A stretch of DNA of 46,933 nt, from the NCBI GenBank assembly GCA_030426085.1, contig JAUHYW010000078.1:1-46933 (forward strand), written 5' to 3'. This DNA comes from a bacterium (GTDB taxonomy: Bacteria > Myxococcota_A > Bradymonadia > UBA7976 > UBA1532). Made by a program: the position numbers and the translations under genes. The notes beneath the pieces are model-generated. The model ran no database searches, was not told where the DNA came from, and worked only from the letters and a program-made list of their open reading frames with translations. How positions within the stretch are numbered: the stretch's first letter is position 1; every line of letters starts with the position of its first letter. Of the stretch, positions 26,229 through 36,000 are shown piece after piece.

Positions 26229-27370
26229 CCGTCGCCCGCCTGACCCGCAAAGGCGCCCGCCGCCGCCGGGCGGGCCACCCCTGGATCTACCGCAGCGACA
26301 TCGCCGAGGCCCCCGCCGCCGAGCCGGGGGACATCGTCGAGCTGCGCGACCCCGGCGACCGGTCGCTGGGCCGGGCCGCGTGGTCGGCCCGCTCGCTCAT
26401 CTCGCTGCGCGCGGTGCCTCTCGCCGCCGACGAGGACCCCGACGCGGGCTGGATGCGCCTGATCCGGGCCGCCATCGCCCGCCGGGCCGACCGCCCCCCG
26501 TGCGCCCGGCTGATCAACGCCGACGCCGACGGCCTGCCGGGGCTCGTCGTCGACCGCTTCGGCCCGGGGCTGTCCATCCAGGCGCTGACCCCCGCCGCGT
26601 GGCGCCGGCTCGACCCGCTCGTGGCCCACCTCGGGCAGACCTTCGACCCCCAGGTCATCGCCCTGCGCAACGACACCCGCATCGCCGAGCTGGAGGGGCT
26701 GCCGGGCGACAAGCGCCTTTTGCGGGGCGCCGAGGCCCGGGTCGAGGCGCCGGTCGGCCCGCTGAAGTGGGCGTTCGATCTGCTCGAAGGGCAGAAGACC
26801 GGGGGGTTCCTCGACCAGCTCGACAACCACCTCGCCGCGGCGCGGTTCGCCCGGGGCGCGTGCCTGGACTGCTTCACCTACGAGGGCGGCTTCGCGCTTC
26901 AGATGGCCGCCGCCGGGCGCGAGGTCGAGGCGGTCGACAGCAGCGCCGCCGCGCTCGAGCGCCTCGAAGGGCACGCGGCGCGCAACGGGCTGACGGTCAC
27001 GGCGGTCGAGGCCAACGTGTTCGACCTGCTGCGGCGCTACGCGCGCGAGGGGCGGCGCTTCGACACCGTCGTGCTCGACCCGCCGCCGTTCGCCCGGGCC
27101 CGCAAGGCCGTCGGGCCGGCGACCCGGGCCTACAAGGAGATCAACCTGCGGGCGCTCAAGATCCTGCGCCCCGGGGGGCGGCTGATCACCGCGTCGTGCA
27201 GCGCGCACATCACCCGGGCCGCCTTCGAAGAGGTGGTGCTCGCCGCCGCCGCCGACGCCCGGGTCTGGGCCCAGGTCATCGAGCGTCGGGGCGCGCCGCC
27301 CGATCACCCGACGCTGCTCACCGCGCCCGAGACCGACTACCTCAAGGCGCTGTTCGTGCAGGTCGTCTGA
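26225..27370 (+). CDS. Class I SAM-dependent rRNA (cytosine-C5) methyltransferase, RlmI-like
   Basis: A 381-aa protein of the RlmI/RlmK family, which methylates cytosine in 23S rRNA. The N-terminal PUA-like domain reads [20 protein letters not shown]. The methyltransferase domain has FLDQLDNHLAAARF, motif I LDCFTYEGGFALQMAAAG, motif IV VVLDPPPFARARKAV, and GGRLITASCSAHI, which contains the Cys typical of this group. The length is close to RlmI (about 396). GTG at 26225 overlaps the upstream stop (GTGA), giving translational coupling with the KOW protein and hinting that both act on rRNA. The exact target base cannot be read from sequence. Confidence 0.9.
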   Translation: MTVARLTRKGARRRRAGHPWIYRSDIAEAPAAEPGDIVELRDPGDRSLGRAAWSARSLISLRAVPLAADEDPDAGWMRLIRAAIARRADRPPCARLINADADGLPGLVVDRFGPGLSIQALTPAAWRRLDPLVAHLGQTFDPQVIALRNDTRIAELEGLPGDKRLLRGAEARVEAPVGPLKWAFDLLEGQKTGGFLDQLDNHLAAARFARGACLDCFTYEGGFALQMAAAGREVEAVDSSAAALERLEGHAARNGLTVTAVEANVFDLLRRYAREGRRFDTVVLDPPPFARARKAVGPATRAYKEINLRALKILRPGGRLITASCSAHITRAAFEEVVLAAAADARVWAQVIERRGAPPDHPTLLTAPETDYLKALFVQVV

Positions 27371-27374
27371 GGGC

Positions 27375-28790
27375 ATGGCCCGGCCCCCGCGCAAGGTCGA
27401 GTACGGCGACTTCCAGACCCCGCTGCCGCTGGCCCGCGCCGTCTGCCATCGGCTGGCGGCGGACGGCATCCGCCCCGATGTGATCATCGAGCCGACCTGC
27501 GGCGACGGGGCCTTCCTGCGGGCGGCCGCCGAGCGCTGGCCCGCCAGCCGGCGGATCGGCTACGAGATCGACCCCGATCACCGACGCAACGCCGAGCGGG
27601 CCGACCCCGAGGCCGACGTCCGGGCGGGGGACGCCTTCGCCCTCGACTGGCAGAGCATCTTCGCCGACGCGGCCGGCGATGGCGCGGCGCTGCTGGTGCT
27701 CGGCAACCCCCCGTGGGTCACGAGCGCCGGGGTCGGGGCCCTCGACGGCACCAACCGCCCCCCGCGGGCCAACCCCGGCCTGCGCGGCTTGGACGCCATG
27801 ACCGGGCGCAGCAACTTCGACATCTCGGAGTGGCTGACGCTGCGCTGGCTGGCCGCGCTGAGCGACGTGCCATGGCATCACCTGGCGCTGCTGCTCAAGA
27901 CATCGACCATCCGCCGGGTGGCGGCCCATCACTGGCAGCACGGCCCGCCGCCGGCCGCGGTGAGCCAGCATGCCATCGACGCTCTCCGTCACTTCGGCGC
28001 CGTGGTCTCGGCCGGCCTGCTCGTCGCCCGCGTCGGCGACCCCCCGGTCTTCGACTGCCCGACGCACCCCGACCTCGAGCAGCCGGCCGACGGGGCCTTC
28101 GGCTGGCGGGACGGCACGCTCGTCGCCGACGCCGGGGCCTGGGATCGGGCGCGGCCCTACCTCGGCGGCGGGCCCCGCTGGCGCTCGGGTATCAAGCACG
28201 ACTGCGCCAAGGTGTTCGAACTGCGGCCGGCCCCCGGCGGCTGGGTCGATGGCGACGGGGCTCCGGTCGACGTCGAGCCCGCGGTGCTCTACCCGCTGAT
28301 GAAGAGCGCCGATGTCGCCCGCGGCCGGCCGCCGCGGCGGGCGCTGCTGCTGCCCCACGAGGCGCCCAACGGCGATCCGGCCGCGCTCGCCGAGCGGGCG
28401 CCCCGAGCGTGGGCCTACCTCATGGCCCACGCCGACGCCCTCGACCGTCGGCGCAGCGCCATCTACCGCAGCCGCCCCCGGTTCTCGATCTTCGGGCTCG
28501 GGCCGTACAGCTTCGCGCCGCACAAGGTGGCGGTCTCGGGGCTCTACGCCCCGGTGCGCTTCGCCGCGGTGCGCCCGATCGACGGGCGGCCGGTGCTCTT
28601 CGACGACACGGTCTATGCCTTGCCCTGCGTCGACGCCGCCGAAGCGGATGCCATCGTGCATGCCTTGTCTCATGCCATCGGGCGGGATGCCATCGCGGCG
28701 CTGAGCTTCCCCGAGGCCAAGCGGCCGATCACCGCGGCCCAGCTCGGGCGGATCGACCTCGACCGGCTGCGGGCGGCGGTGGGCGGCTGA
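27375..28790 (+). CDS. N6-adenine-specific DNA methyltransferase, apparently orphan
   Basis: A 471-aa SAM-dependent methyltransferase. An N-terminal YGDFQTP, motif I EPTCGDGAFL and the catalytic NPPW motif (LVLGNPPWVTS, about residues 113-123) mark an Eco57I-like N6-adenine DNA methyltransferase. YEIDPDHRR is the acidic SAM-binding motif II. The C-terminal half (IKHDCAKVFEL; YRSRPRFSIFGLGPYSFAPH) fits a target-recognition region. No endonuclease domain is fused and none is encoded next to it, so it appears to be an orphan. It starts four bases after the upstream stop, making it the third gene of a tight operon with two presumed RNA-related genes. Confidence 0.87.
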   Translation: MARPPRKVEYGDFQTPLPLARAVCHRLAADGIRPDVIIEPTCGDGAFLRAAAERWPASRRIGYEIDPDHRRNAERADPEADVRAGDAFALDWQSIFADAAGDGAALLVLGNPPWVTSAGVGALDGTNRPPRANPGLRGLDAMTGRSNFDISEWLTLRWLAALSDVPWHHLALLLKTSTIRRVAAHHWQHGPPPAAVSQHAIDALRHFGAVVSAGLLVARVGDPPVFDCPTHPDLEQPADGAFGWRDGTLVADAGAWDRARPYLGGGPRWRSGIKHDCAKVFELRPAPGGWVDGDGAPVDVEPAVLYPLMKSADVARGRPPRRALLLPHEAPNGDPAALAERAPRAWAYLMAHADALDRRRSAIYRSRPRFSIFGLGPYSFAPHKVAVSGLYAPVRFAAVRPIDGRPVLFDDTVYALPCVDAAEADAIVHALSHAIGRDAIAALSFPEAKRPITAAQLGRIDLDRLRAAVGG

Positions 28791-28796
28791 CCCGCG

Positions 28797-29567
28797 TCAG
28801 CCGGGCGGCAGGGTGGGGGACGCCCGGGGCGCGCCGAGCAGCGCCGCCAGCCCGTCGAGCGCGCCGGGGCCGCCCGCCATCGCCCGCCGCCACACCGCCC
28901 ACCGGGCGCGGCACACCTTCGCCATCCACTGCGCCACCCGGCCGTCGTCCACCGCCGCGCACTTCGGATCGGCCTGCCGCCACGCGTCGAGCGCCGCGAC
29001 CGCGTCCGCCGCCCGGTCGAGCCCGCTCACCCGGCGGGCCAGATCGCGCACCGGCGGCGGCGGATCGGCGGAGAGCGTCTCGAGCAGGCGGCCGAGCGCG
29101 GCGATATCGTCGGCCGGAGAGGCCGCGCGGTGCATCGTCAGCGCGGTATCGAGCAGCCGGGCGGGGCCGGCGTAGTCCAGGGCGATCCGGCGGGCGTCGA
29201 CCGCGCCGTGGGTCAGGCCCCGGGCGTGCAGCGCGGCGACGGCGTCGGCGATCTGGGCCGCCGCCCGGACCATCACCGGCGTCGGCAGCCCCGGGCGCCC
29301 GGCGCGGGCGAGGCGATCGCGCAGGCGGGACAGCGGCTCGGCGGGGTACAGCGCGGTCAATACATGGGGCGCGCCGTCGACGGTGGCCAGCCCCAGCGTG
29401 CGGCCCAGGTGGGGGTGGCGCAGCCCGCGCAGGGCCTCGACCGGCGGCGCGGGCTCGACCCGGTGGGCGAGGCAGAAGGCGTCGAGCCCGGCCCCGCCCT
29501 GGCGGCGGGCGAGCCAGGTCCGGGCCCCGCCCCGGGGGGCCACCGGGCGCAGCAGCGGTGATCCCAT
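28797..29567 (-). CDS. Ser/Thr kinase-like protein, probable pseudokinase
   Basis: A 256-aa protein with the outline of a Hanks-type kinase: LRGLRHPHLGRTLGLATVDG (helix C to strand 4), VRAAAQIADAVAALHARGL (helix E) and a catalytic-loop position reading THGAVDARRIALDYAG. There the usual HRDLKPxN has lost the catalytic Asp-Leu-Lys pattern. The DFG position reads ARLLDTAL, no Gly-rich loop or VAxK is visible, and the C-lobe is short (ADDIAALGRLLETL matches the helix F region). It is therefore likely catalytically inactive and a binding or scaffold protein. ATG follows GGGAG. It starts 25 bp after the 42-residue-repeat gene on the same strand, probably one operon. Confidence 0.75.
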   Translation of the reverse strand: MGSPLLRPVAPRGGARTWLARRQGGAGLDAFCLAHRVEPAPPVEALRGLRHPHLGRTLGLATVDGAPHVLTALYPAEPLSRLRDRLARAGRPGLPTPVMVRAAAQIADAVAALHARGLTHGAVDARRIALDYAGPARLLDTALTMHRAASPADDIAALGRLLETLSADPPPPVRDLARRVSGLDRAADAVAALDAWRQADPKCAAVDDGRVAQWMAKVCRARWAVWRRAMAGGPGALDGLAALLGAPRASPTLPPG

Positions 29568-29592
29568 CGTCTCCCAGCGTTCGCGGCGGTGT

Positions 29593-31161
29593 TCAGCCGG
29601 TCGGCGCGTCCTTCGACGCCTCGCCGTCGGCGGGGCCCGTCGGGCTCGAGCGCACGTCGACGACCTCCAGCCCGGCGTGATCCTCGATGCCCAGGATGTC
29701 GTAGCCGTCCTCCGGCACCCCGGTCAGCCGGACCACGCCCTCGGCGTCGCTGAGGAAGACCAGCGCCTCGCCGCCGACCCGGACCTTGAACAGCAGCCCC
29801 TCGAGGCTGATGCCCGCCGGCCCCTCGAGCCGGATCATCGGCCCCCCGCCGCTGGCGACCGCCTCGGCGGCCTCGGCCTTGGGGTCGTCGGGCCGCATCG
29901 AGTCCAGGGTGCGGGCGGTGCGGTCGGCCGCCTCGCCCACGCTCTGCCCGGCGGCGGCGCTGTCGGCGCGGAAGATCGCGGCGTTGCTCGACGGATCGGG
30001 CACGTCGGCCCGCTCGTCGAGGGTCGCGGCCAGCGCGTCGAGGCGCTCGTTCGACTTCTGGGTGGCCTGGGCGATGACGTTGGCCTGCCCGTCGGCGGCG
30101 TCGCGGAAGACCGACTTGGTCTGTGAGGTCGGCGGGGGCTCGATCTCGCCCTCGTTGAGCGGGTCGAGCGTGCCGCCCACGTCGTCGGCCTTGGACCGGA
30201 TCGCCCGCCCCTGGTGCCCGGCCGCGGTGACCAGCGCCGGCCCGACGGTGCCCGGCGACGGCTCGGAGGCCGGCGGGCCGTCCAGCGCGTCGAGCGCCTG
30301 CCCGGTCTGCTCGGCCTGCTCGCGGATGTTGCTGCCCTGGCTCTCGGCGAGCTCGACGACGACCGGGGCCACCGCGCTCGGCGGGCGGTCGAACGGCGCG
30401 CCGGCGCCCAGGCTGTCGACCTTCTTCTCGAGCTGCCCGGCGGTGGACTTCACCGCGTCCCCCGCGCCGCGGGCCATCTGGGGCATCGCCTCGGCGACCG
30501 TGCTCTTGGGCTTCTGGAAGGTCGTGCCGCCCAGCCCTTCGAGCGTGCCGGCGGCGTCGGCCACCGCCTCGTCGAGCGCGCCCGCCTGCCGCTCGGCCAG
30601 ATCGGGGTAGGCCTTGGCCACGGCCGACTCGGGCACCGACTCCTCGCCGACGTAGCGCATCAGGTCGAGCTGGGTCCCCATCTTGCGGGCGGCGAAGTCG
30701 ACCGCGTCGGCCTCGCGCTTGGCCAGCCGGGGGAACTCCGGGGGGATGACCGGCTCGGGCTTGACCTCTTCGTACTCGTCCTCCTGCTCCTCGGACTCCT
30801 CGGCGACCTCGGTCAGCTCGCTCTTGCCCGGCTCGGCGCTGGCCTCGCCCACGTCGAACGAGGGGGTCTGGGGCAGCTTCCATCGCCAGGGGGCCATGTC
30901 GCGCAGGTCGAAGAGGCTGCGCAGCTCGCCCCGCAGCAGCAGGCGGCCGAGCTCGACGATCAGATCGGCGAGATCGAAGCGCAGCAGGCCCAGAAAGCGG
31001 GGGTCGGCGGCCAGCGAGGCCCGGAGGGTGAACAGGTTGTGCGGCGAGACCACATAGTCGGCGATCCACTCGGCCGCGCGGGTCTGCGAGTCGAAGTCGA
31101 TGAAGCGGTCGCGGGAGAGCACCAGCACCTGGCGCCCGCGCATCTGCAGGGTGAACCTCAC
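29593..31161 (-). CDS. Hypothetical protein with ~42-residue repeats
   Basis: A 522-aa soluble protein (GTG start), no signal peptide. Residues 1-95 form an N-terminal domain (RFTLQMRGRQVLVLSRDRF, FDLADLIVELGRLLLRGELR), followed by an acidic linker (EVAEESEEQEDEYEEVK). From about 145 to 440, six or seven degenerate units of about 42 residues follow the pattern P-x-S-x-V-A...LA-x-x-Q...LD-x-L, e.g. PESAVAKAYPDLAERQAGAL and PPSAVAPVVVELAESQGSNI. The last ~80 residues look like a small beta domain (LLFKVRVGGEALVFLSDAEG). No family recognised. The unit is probably helical, giving a rod. Tight linkage with the pseudokinase suggests a shared complex. Confidence 0.72.
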   Translation of the reverse strand: MRFTLQMRGRQVLVLSRDRFIDFDSQTRAAEWIADYVVSPHNLFTLRASLAADPRFLGLLRFDLADLIVELGRLLLRGELRSLFDLRDMAPWRWKLPQTPSFDVGEASAEPGKSELTEVAEESEEQEDEYEEVKPEPVIPPEFPRLAKREADAVDFAARKMGTQLDLMRYVGEESVPESAVAKAYPDLAERQAGALDEAVADAAGTLEGLGGTTFQKPKSTVAEAMPQMARGAGDAVKSTAGQLEKKVDSLGAGAPFDRPPSAVAPVVVELAESQGSNIREQAEQTGQALDALDGPPASEPSPGTVGPALVTAAGHQGRAIRSKADDVGGTLDPLNEGEIEPPPTSQTKSVFRDAADGQANVIAQATQKSNERLDALAATLDERADVPDPSSNAAIFRADSAAAGQSVGEAADRTARTLDSMRPDDPKAEAAEAVASGGGPMIRLEGPAGISLEGLLFKVRVGGEALVFLSDAEGVVRLTGVPEDGYDILGIEDHAGLEVVDVRSSPTGPADGEASKDAPTG

Positions 31162-31314
31162 GGGGCAACCTCGCCGTCGGCGGCGTCCGGCGCGCGCGAT
31201 CCGGCGCGCCTGCGCCGCCTCCGATCTGGCCCGGAATCGCTTTGTGATGCAAGGGGTTCACCCGTTTTCGGGCCCGCGTGGGGCCCGGCGCGCGCCCGCC
31301 GCGGCGTTCTGGGT

Positions 31315-31344
31315 TTGGCGATCATGTCGCCGTGTGGGGATAAT
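31315..31344 (+). promoter_or_regulatory. Promoter of the 520-aa lipoprotein gene
   Basis: TTGGCG (31315-31320, four of six) and GATAAT (31339-31344, five of six) are spaced by 18 bases. The GATAAT is conspicuous in this GC-rich DNA. The predicted start near 31351 is about 13 bases before the ATG. Confidence 0.5.
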
Positions 31345-31363
31345 CGGCGCCGTGGAGGACGCG

Positions 31364-32926
31364 ATGGCGACAGGGACGCTCTGGATCCGCCCGGCGATCG
31401 GCCGGCTGGCGGTGGCCGCGCTGGGGGCTGCGCTGGTGGCGTGCGGCGGCGGGCCCGAGCCGGCGCCGGCCCCGACCACCACCTTCGAATGCCCCCGCGA
31501 CAAGCAGATGGACGACGGCGCCGCCCGGCGCTTCCCCGCCGAGGGGCTGCCCTCGGTGTGGGCCGTGCTCGAGGATCGGGAGAAGGCCGAGTGCTGGGAG
31601 GCGGGCCTGCGCATCGCCGGCTACGCGGCGACCGACGACGCCTTCGCCCGGCTGCGGGGCTTCATCGAGCACCGGGCTCAGCGCTTCGCCCTCAGCGGCG
31701 ATCAGGTCGTGCTGCAGACGGCGATCGAGGCCATCGGCAACGTCGTGCGGGTCGACAAGGAGGCCGGCACCGCCCAGCAGGCGCTGGAGTTCCTCATCGA
31801 GGGCAGCAACCCCGAGACCTGGGCCAAGCGCAGCACCCGGTGGCCGATCGACGCGGTGCTGCGCCGGGAGCTCATCCGCATGCTGTCGCGGGCCTCGGTC
31901 AAGGCGCTGTCGGTCACCGAGCGGCCCGAGGCCTACGCCACGATGCGCATCCTGGCCGTCGACGCGGTCGACCGCCGCTCGCTGGCCTTCAAGTTCACCG
32001 CCGCCGGGGGCAAGGCCGACCGGGTCGAGGAGCTGATCAACCTGCACGTCCTGCCGCCGGGGCGGGTCGCCTTCGCCATGGAGGGCACCCTCTCGTCGAT
32101 GCGGGGCCAGGACTACACCGAGCTGCTGCGGCTCGTCTCGGAGGAGGCGGTGCGGGCCGGTCAGCCGGCGCCCGAGCTGGGCGGCTGCCCCGCCGGCGCG
32201 CCCGACGGCCGGGCCGGCGAGGAGTGCGACGTCATGCGCATCCGGGTGCGGGCGGTGCGCGATCTGGCCCGCGAGACCTTCGACATGGAGCAGAAGTGGC
32301 TCGTCGCCGCCCGGGGCAACGAGCAGTATCAGCAGGCGGTGCGCGCGGCGGACGTGGTGGCCGACTCCCGGCTGAGCGGCTTCCACGGGCAGCTCGACAG
32401 CCTGCGCCGGCTGGTGGACGAGGTCGAGGAGCACGCCGCCATCGAGGCGGTCAGCCGGGTGATCTTCCCCCGGGGGCCGCTCGAGGTCATCCAGCGGCCG
32501 CACACCGATCAGGTCGAGCACGTCCTGGCCTCGATGCGGGTGCTCGATCGGGACTACGCCGAGCAGCTCGCCACGCTGCGCCTCGCGCCCCACGTCCGGG
32601 TGGTCATCGAGGCCCACGAGGCGCTGCGCGAGGCGCTGCGCAGCGGTCAGCAGGGTCAGGGCTACGAGCAGGTGCTCGAGATGCGAGCCCGGCTCCAGAC
32701 CCGGCTGCGGGTGCTGGTGGCGGCGATCATCGACCGGGTGCCGGGGGTGACCGGCCCCGAGCGCCGCCTGCGCTCGCTGCTGCTCGGCTCGGTGATGGAC
32801 CACAACGCGGTCGTCGACAACTTCCTCCTGCGCAGCGAGCCGATCCGCGACGTGGATCCGGAGACCGGGCAGGAGATCGCCCCGCCCGAAGAAGGCGGGG
32901 AGGCGCTCACCGACGCCGCGCGGTGA
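31364..32926 (+). CDS. Hypothetical helical lipoprotein
   Basis: A 520-aa lipoprotein (IGRLAVAALGAALVACGGG, lipobox LVAC). The mature part is alpha-helical and HEAT/ARM-like in look: VWAVLEDREKAECWEAGLRI, GYAATDDAFARLRGFIEHRA, VLQTAIEAIGNVVRVDKEAG. The C-terminal half has long amphipathic helices (LRRLVDEVEEHAAIEAVSRV; EQVLEMRARLQTRLRVLVAA). A single Cys pair brackets the segment GGCPAGAPDGRAGEEC. No family recognised. The upstream-open frame from 31100 is rejected because ATG 31364 has GGAGG and the signal peptide. It lies 100 bp upstream of the giant pentapeptide gene on the same strand; both are lipoproteins and may be co-transcribed. Confidence 0.8.
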   Translation: MATGTLWIRPAIGRLAVAALGAALVACGGGPEPAPAPTTTFECPRDKQMDDGAARRFPAEGLPSVWAVLEDREKAECWEAGLRIAGYAATDDAFARLRGFIEHRAQRFALSGDQVVLQTAIEAIGNVVRVDKEAGTAQQALEFLIEGSNPETWAKRSTRWPIDAVLRRELIRMLSRASVKALSVTERPEAYATMRILAVDAVDRRSLAFKFTAAGGKADRVEELINLHVLPPGRVAFAMEGTLSSMRGQDYTELLRLVSEEAVRAGQPAPELGGCPAGAPDGRAGEECDVMRIRVRAVRDLARETFDMEQKWLVAARGNEQYQQAVRAADVVADSRLSGFHGQLDSLRRLVDEVEEHAAIEAVSRVIFPRGPLEVIQRPHTDQVEHVLASMRVLDRDYAEQLATLRLAPHVRVVIEAHEALREALRSGQQGQGYEQVLEMRARLQTRLRVLVAAIIDRVPGVTGPERRLRSLLLGSVMDHNAVVDNFLLRSEPIRDVDPETGQEIAPPEEGGEALTDAAR

Positions 32927-32931
32927 GCCCG

Positions 32932-32949
32932 CCGGGCCGGGGGGCCCGG
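32932..32949 (+). terminator. GC-only hairpin between two lipoprotein genes
   Basis: CCGGGCC-GGGG-GGCCCGG forms a perfect 7-bp stem just after the 520-aa gene. There is no T-tract, so it may attenuate or protect mRNA ends rather than terminate fully. Confidence 0.35.
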
Positions 32950-33026
32950 GGCCGGGGGACACGGACGTCCCACCCGGTCGCACGCGGTGGAGAATACGCC
33001 CCGAGGACGGGGCATTGGGGGCCGAT

Positions 33027-36000
33027 ATGTGGCGATCCGCGGGCGCCGCCCGGCGGGGTGACGGGCTCTTCGCCCGCCGCCTCGCGCTGGCGGCGACGAT
33101 GTTGGTGGGGCTCGCCCTCGGCTGCGGCGATGACGGCGCGGCGGGGTCGGTGGGGCTCGGCGAGCGCTGCGAGCGCACCTCGGACTGCGCCGAAGGCACC
33201 TGCATCGGGGCCCGGATCTGCGCCCGCAACTGCCGGTTTCTGGGCGAGACCTGCGCCGACGGCACCACCTGTTGGGAGGCCGAGAGCATCGAGGGCGCGC
33301 CGGTGCAGGTCTGCTCGCGCACCGGCTGCGACGGCCGCTCGTGCCCCCCCAACTCGGTGTGCGATCAAGCCCAGCTCGACTGCGTGTGCACCCCGCCGTT
33401 CCGCGAGATCTCGGGCATCTGCGAGCTGTGCCACGTCGACAACCTCATCGAGGCCTGCGAGCAGCCGGGCTACGACGACCCCTGCATGTGCATCGACCTG
33501 CGCAACCAGTCGTTCGCCGCCGCGGCCCTCGCCGGCTTCGACCTGACCGGCGCGGTCTACGGCCGGGGCACCGTCTTCGCCGAGGACTTCGATCCGACCA
33601 TGGCCGGCATGTTCGGCCCCGGCGCGCAGCTCCCCGGGGTGCGCTACCCGGCGCTGGTGCTCCAGGGGGTCGACGTCTCGCAGGGCAACTTGATGGAGGC
33701 CGATCTGGTGGGGGCCGATCTGACCGACGGGCAGTTTGCCGGCACCGATCTGACCCGGGCGCTGCTGGTGCGCTCGACGCTCGAAGGGGCGACGCTGCGG
33801 GGCGCGATCCTGACCGATGCCTCGCTGGACGGGGCCAGCCTGCTCAACGCCAACCTCTCGGCGGCCAACCTCGCCGGGGCCACGCTGGTGGGGGCCAACC
33901 TCGCCGGGGCCAACCTCGCCGACGCCGATCTGACCGGGGCCGATCTGACCCGGGCCATCCTCAACAACGCCAACCTCGACGGGGCCATCCTGGCCGGGGC
34001 CAACATCGAGGGCGCCCAGATGCGGGGCATCCAGGGTGACGTGCCGCAGTGGGTCGAGGCGTCGGTCGGCCCCGACGGCACCGCCTCGGCGGACAACCTC
34101 GCCCGGGCGGTGCGCGAGCGGGGCTTCAGCGAGCTCGAGGGGGCCAACCTCGCCGGATCGGACCTGCGCAACCAGTCGCTGGCCGGCGAGAATCTGGCTC
34201 AGGCCAACCTCGCGGGGGCGGCGATGTCGGGGGCCGACATGCAGGGGGCCAACCTCGAGGGGGCCAACCTCGAGGGGGCCCGCATGCAGGGGGCCCAGGC
34301 CGACGGGGCCAACCTCGCCGGGGCCGACATGAGCCGGGCCAACCTGGCGGGCGCCTCGCTGAAAGAGGCGCAGATGGACGGGGCGAACATGGCGGGGGCC
34401 AACCTCTCCGACGCGGCGATGGAGGGCGCCTCGGCCAAGGGGGCCAACATGTCGGGGGCCAACCTCTCCGGGGCCCAGGCCGCGGGGGCCGATCTGTCCG
34501 AGGCCGACCTGTCGGGGGCCGATCTGTCGGGGGCGCAGCTCTACGACGAGGCCACCGATCAGGCGGCCAACCTCGCCGGGGCCGACATGAGCGGGGCCAA
34601 CCTCTCCGACGCCGGGCTGCGGGGGGCGAACATGCAGGGGGCGGTGCTCGACGGCACCTTCACCGGCACCGGCACCTGCGGCGACGGGCGGGGCTGCGAC
34701 GCCGAGCACCCCTGCGCCGACGGCGGCATGTGCATCCCGCGCAACCCGGCCCCCCAGGCCGACCTGCGGGCGGCCGATCTGACCGACGCCTCGATGCGGA
34801 ACGCCACCCTGCCCGGGGCGCAGCTCACCGAGGCGAAGCTGAGCAACGCCGACCTCTCGGGCAGCGACCTGCGGGGGGCCGACATGACCGGGGCCTCGGC
34901 GGCGGGGGCGGCCTTCGACGGGACCGAGCTGGCGGGCACCGATCTGAGCGCGGCCGATCTGTCCGGATCGGACCTGCGCCGGGCCCGGCTCGACGACACG
35001 ACGGTGCTCACCGACGCCAACCTCAGCGACGCCGACCTCAGCGGGCAGGCGCTCAGCGGAGGCCAGCTCAGCGGGGCGACCCTCATCGGGGCCCGCTTGC
35101 AGGGCACGAACCTGCGGGGGGCCTTCATCGAGCGCAGCGACTTCACCAACGCCGACATGCGGGGCGTGCTCATCGGCTGCTGCGACGTGCGCGACCTGAT
35201 GGGCGACCGCGTCGCCCCCCGGGCCTGCGAGCCGGCGCGGGCCCGGGCGGCGAACTTCTCGGGGGTCGACATGCGGCCGCTCGCCACCCGCCCGACCGAT
35301 CTGTGGGGCGTCGACCTGCGGGGGCTGGCGTTCGGCGGGGCCCAGCTCCAGCGGGTGGCCTTCGGCCCGGCCGACGTGCGCGGCGCGCAGTTCATCGACG
35401 TCGCCGGCCCGGGCATCGACTTCTCCCAGGCCCGGGTGACCGGCGCGATCTTCTCCAACGCCCGCATCCAGGGGTCGCTGCTGACCGACCGCGACCTCAC
35501 CGACAACCGCTTCGACGGGGCCGATCTGACCGGGGTCGACTTCACCGGCTCGAACCTGCTCCGGGCCGACTTCGGCCGGGCGTGGCTCGAAGAGACCCGC
35601 CTCGACGGGGCGAGCGCGACCGACGCCAGCTTCCAGAGCTCGACCATCATCGGCGACATCGACACCCAGGACCGCCCGGCGAGCCTCGTCGGCGCCAGCC
35701 TGGCCCAGGCCCGGCTGGTGGGCACCTCGCTGGCCTCGACCGACTACTGCCGGGCCGACTTCGAAGGCGCGGTGCTCGACCGGGTGGTGCAGAACCCGAC
35801 GATGCCCTGGCTCGACCCCGGCCGCGACGGGGAGAACACCTGGAAGCAGGCCACCCTGCTCGCGGTGCTCGGCGGGCCGGCGCCGCCCAACGACCTGACC
35901 TGCGTGCGGCTGACCGAGGCCGAGCTGCTCGGCATCGAGCTGCTCGCCAACACCCGCTTCACCCGGGCCCGGCTCGAGGCGGTCACCTTCGGCATCACCG

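Noticed and set aside
27375..28790. A restriction-modification system.
   Set aside because: No endonuclease or specificity gene is encoded on either side. Flanking genes are an rRNA methyltransferase and a pseudokinase.
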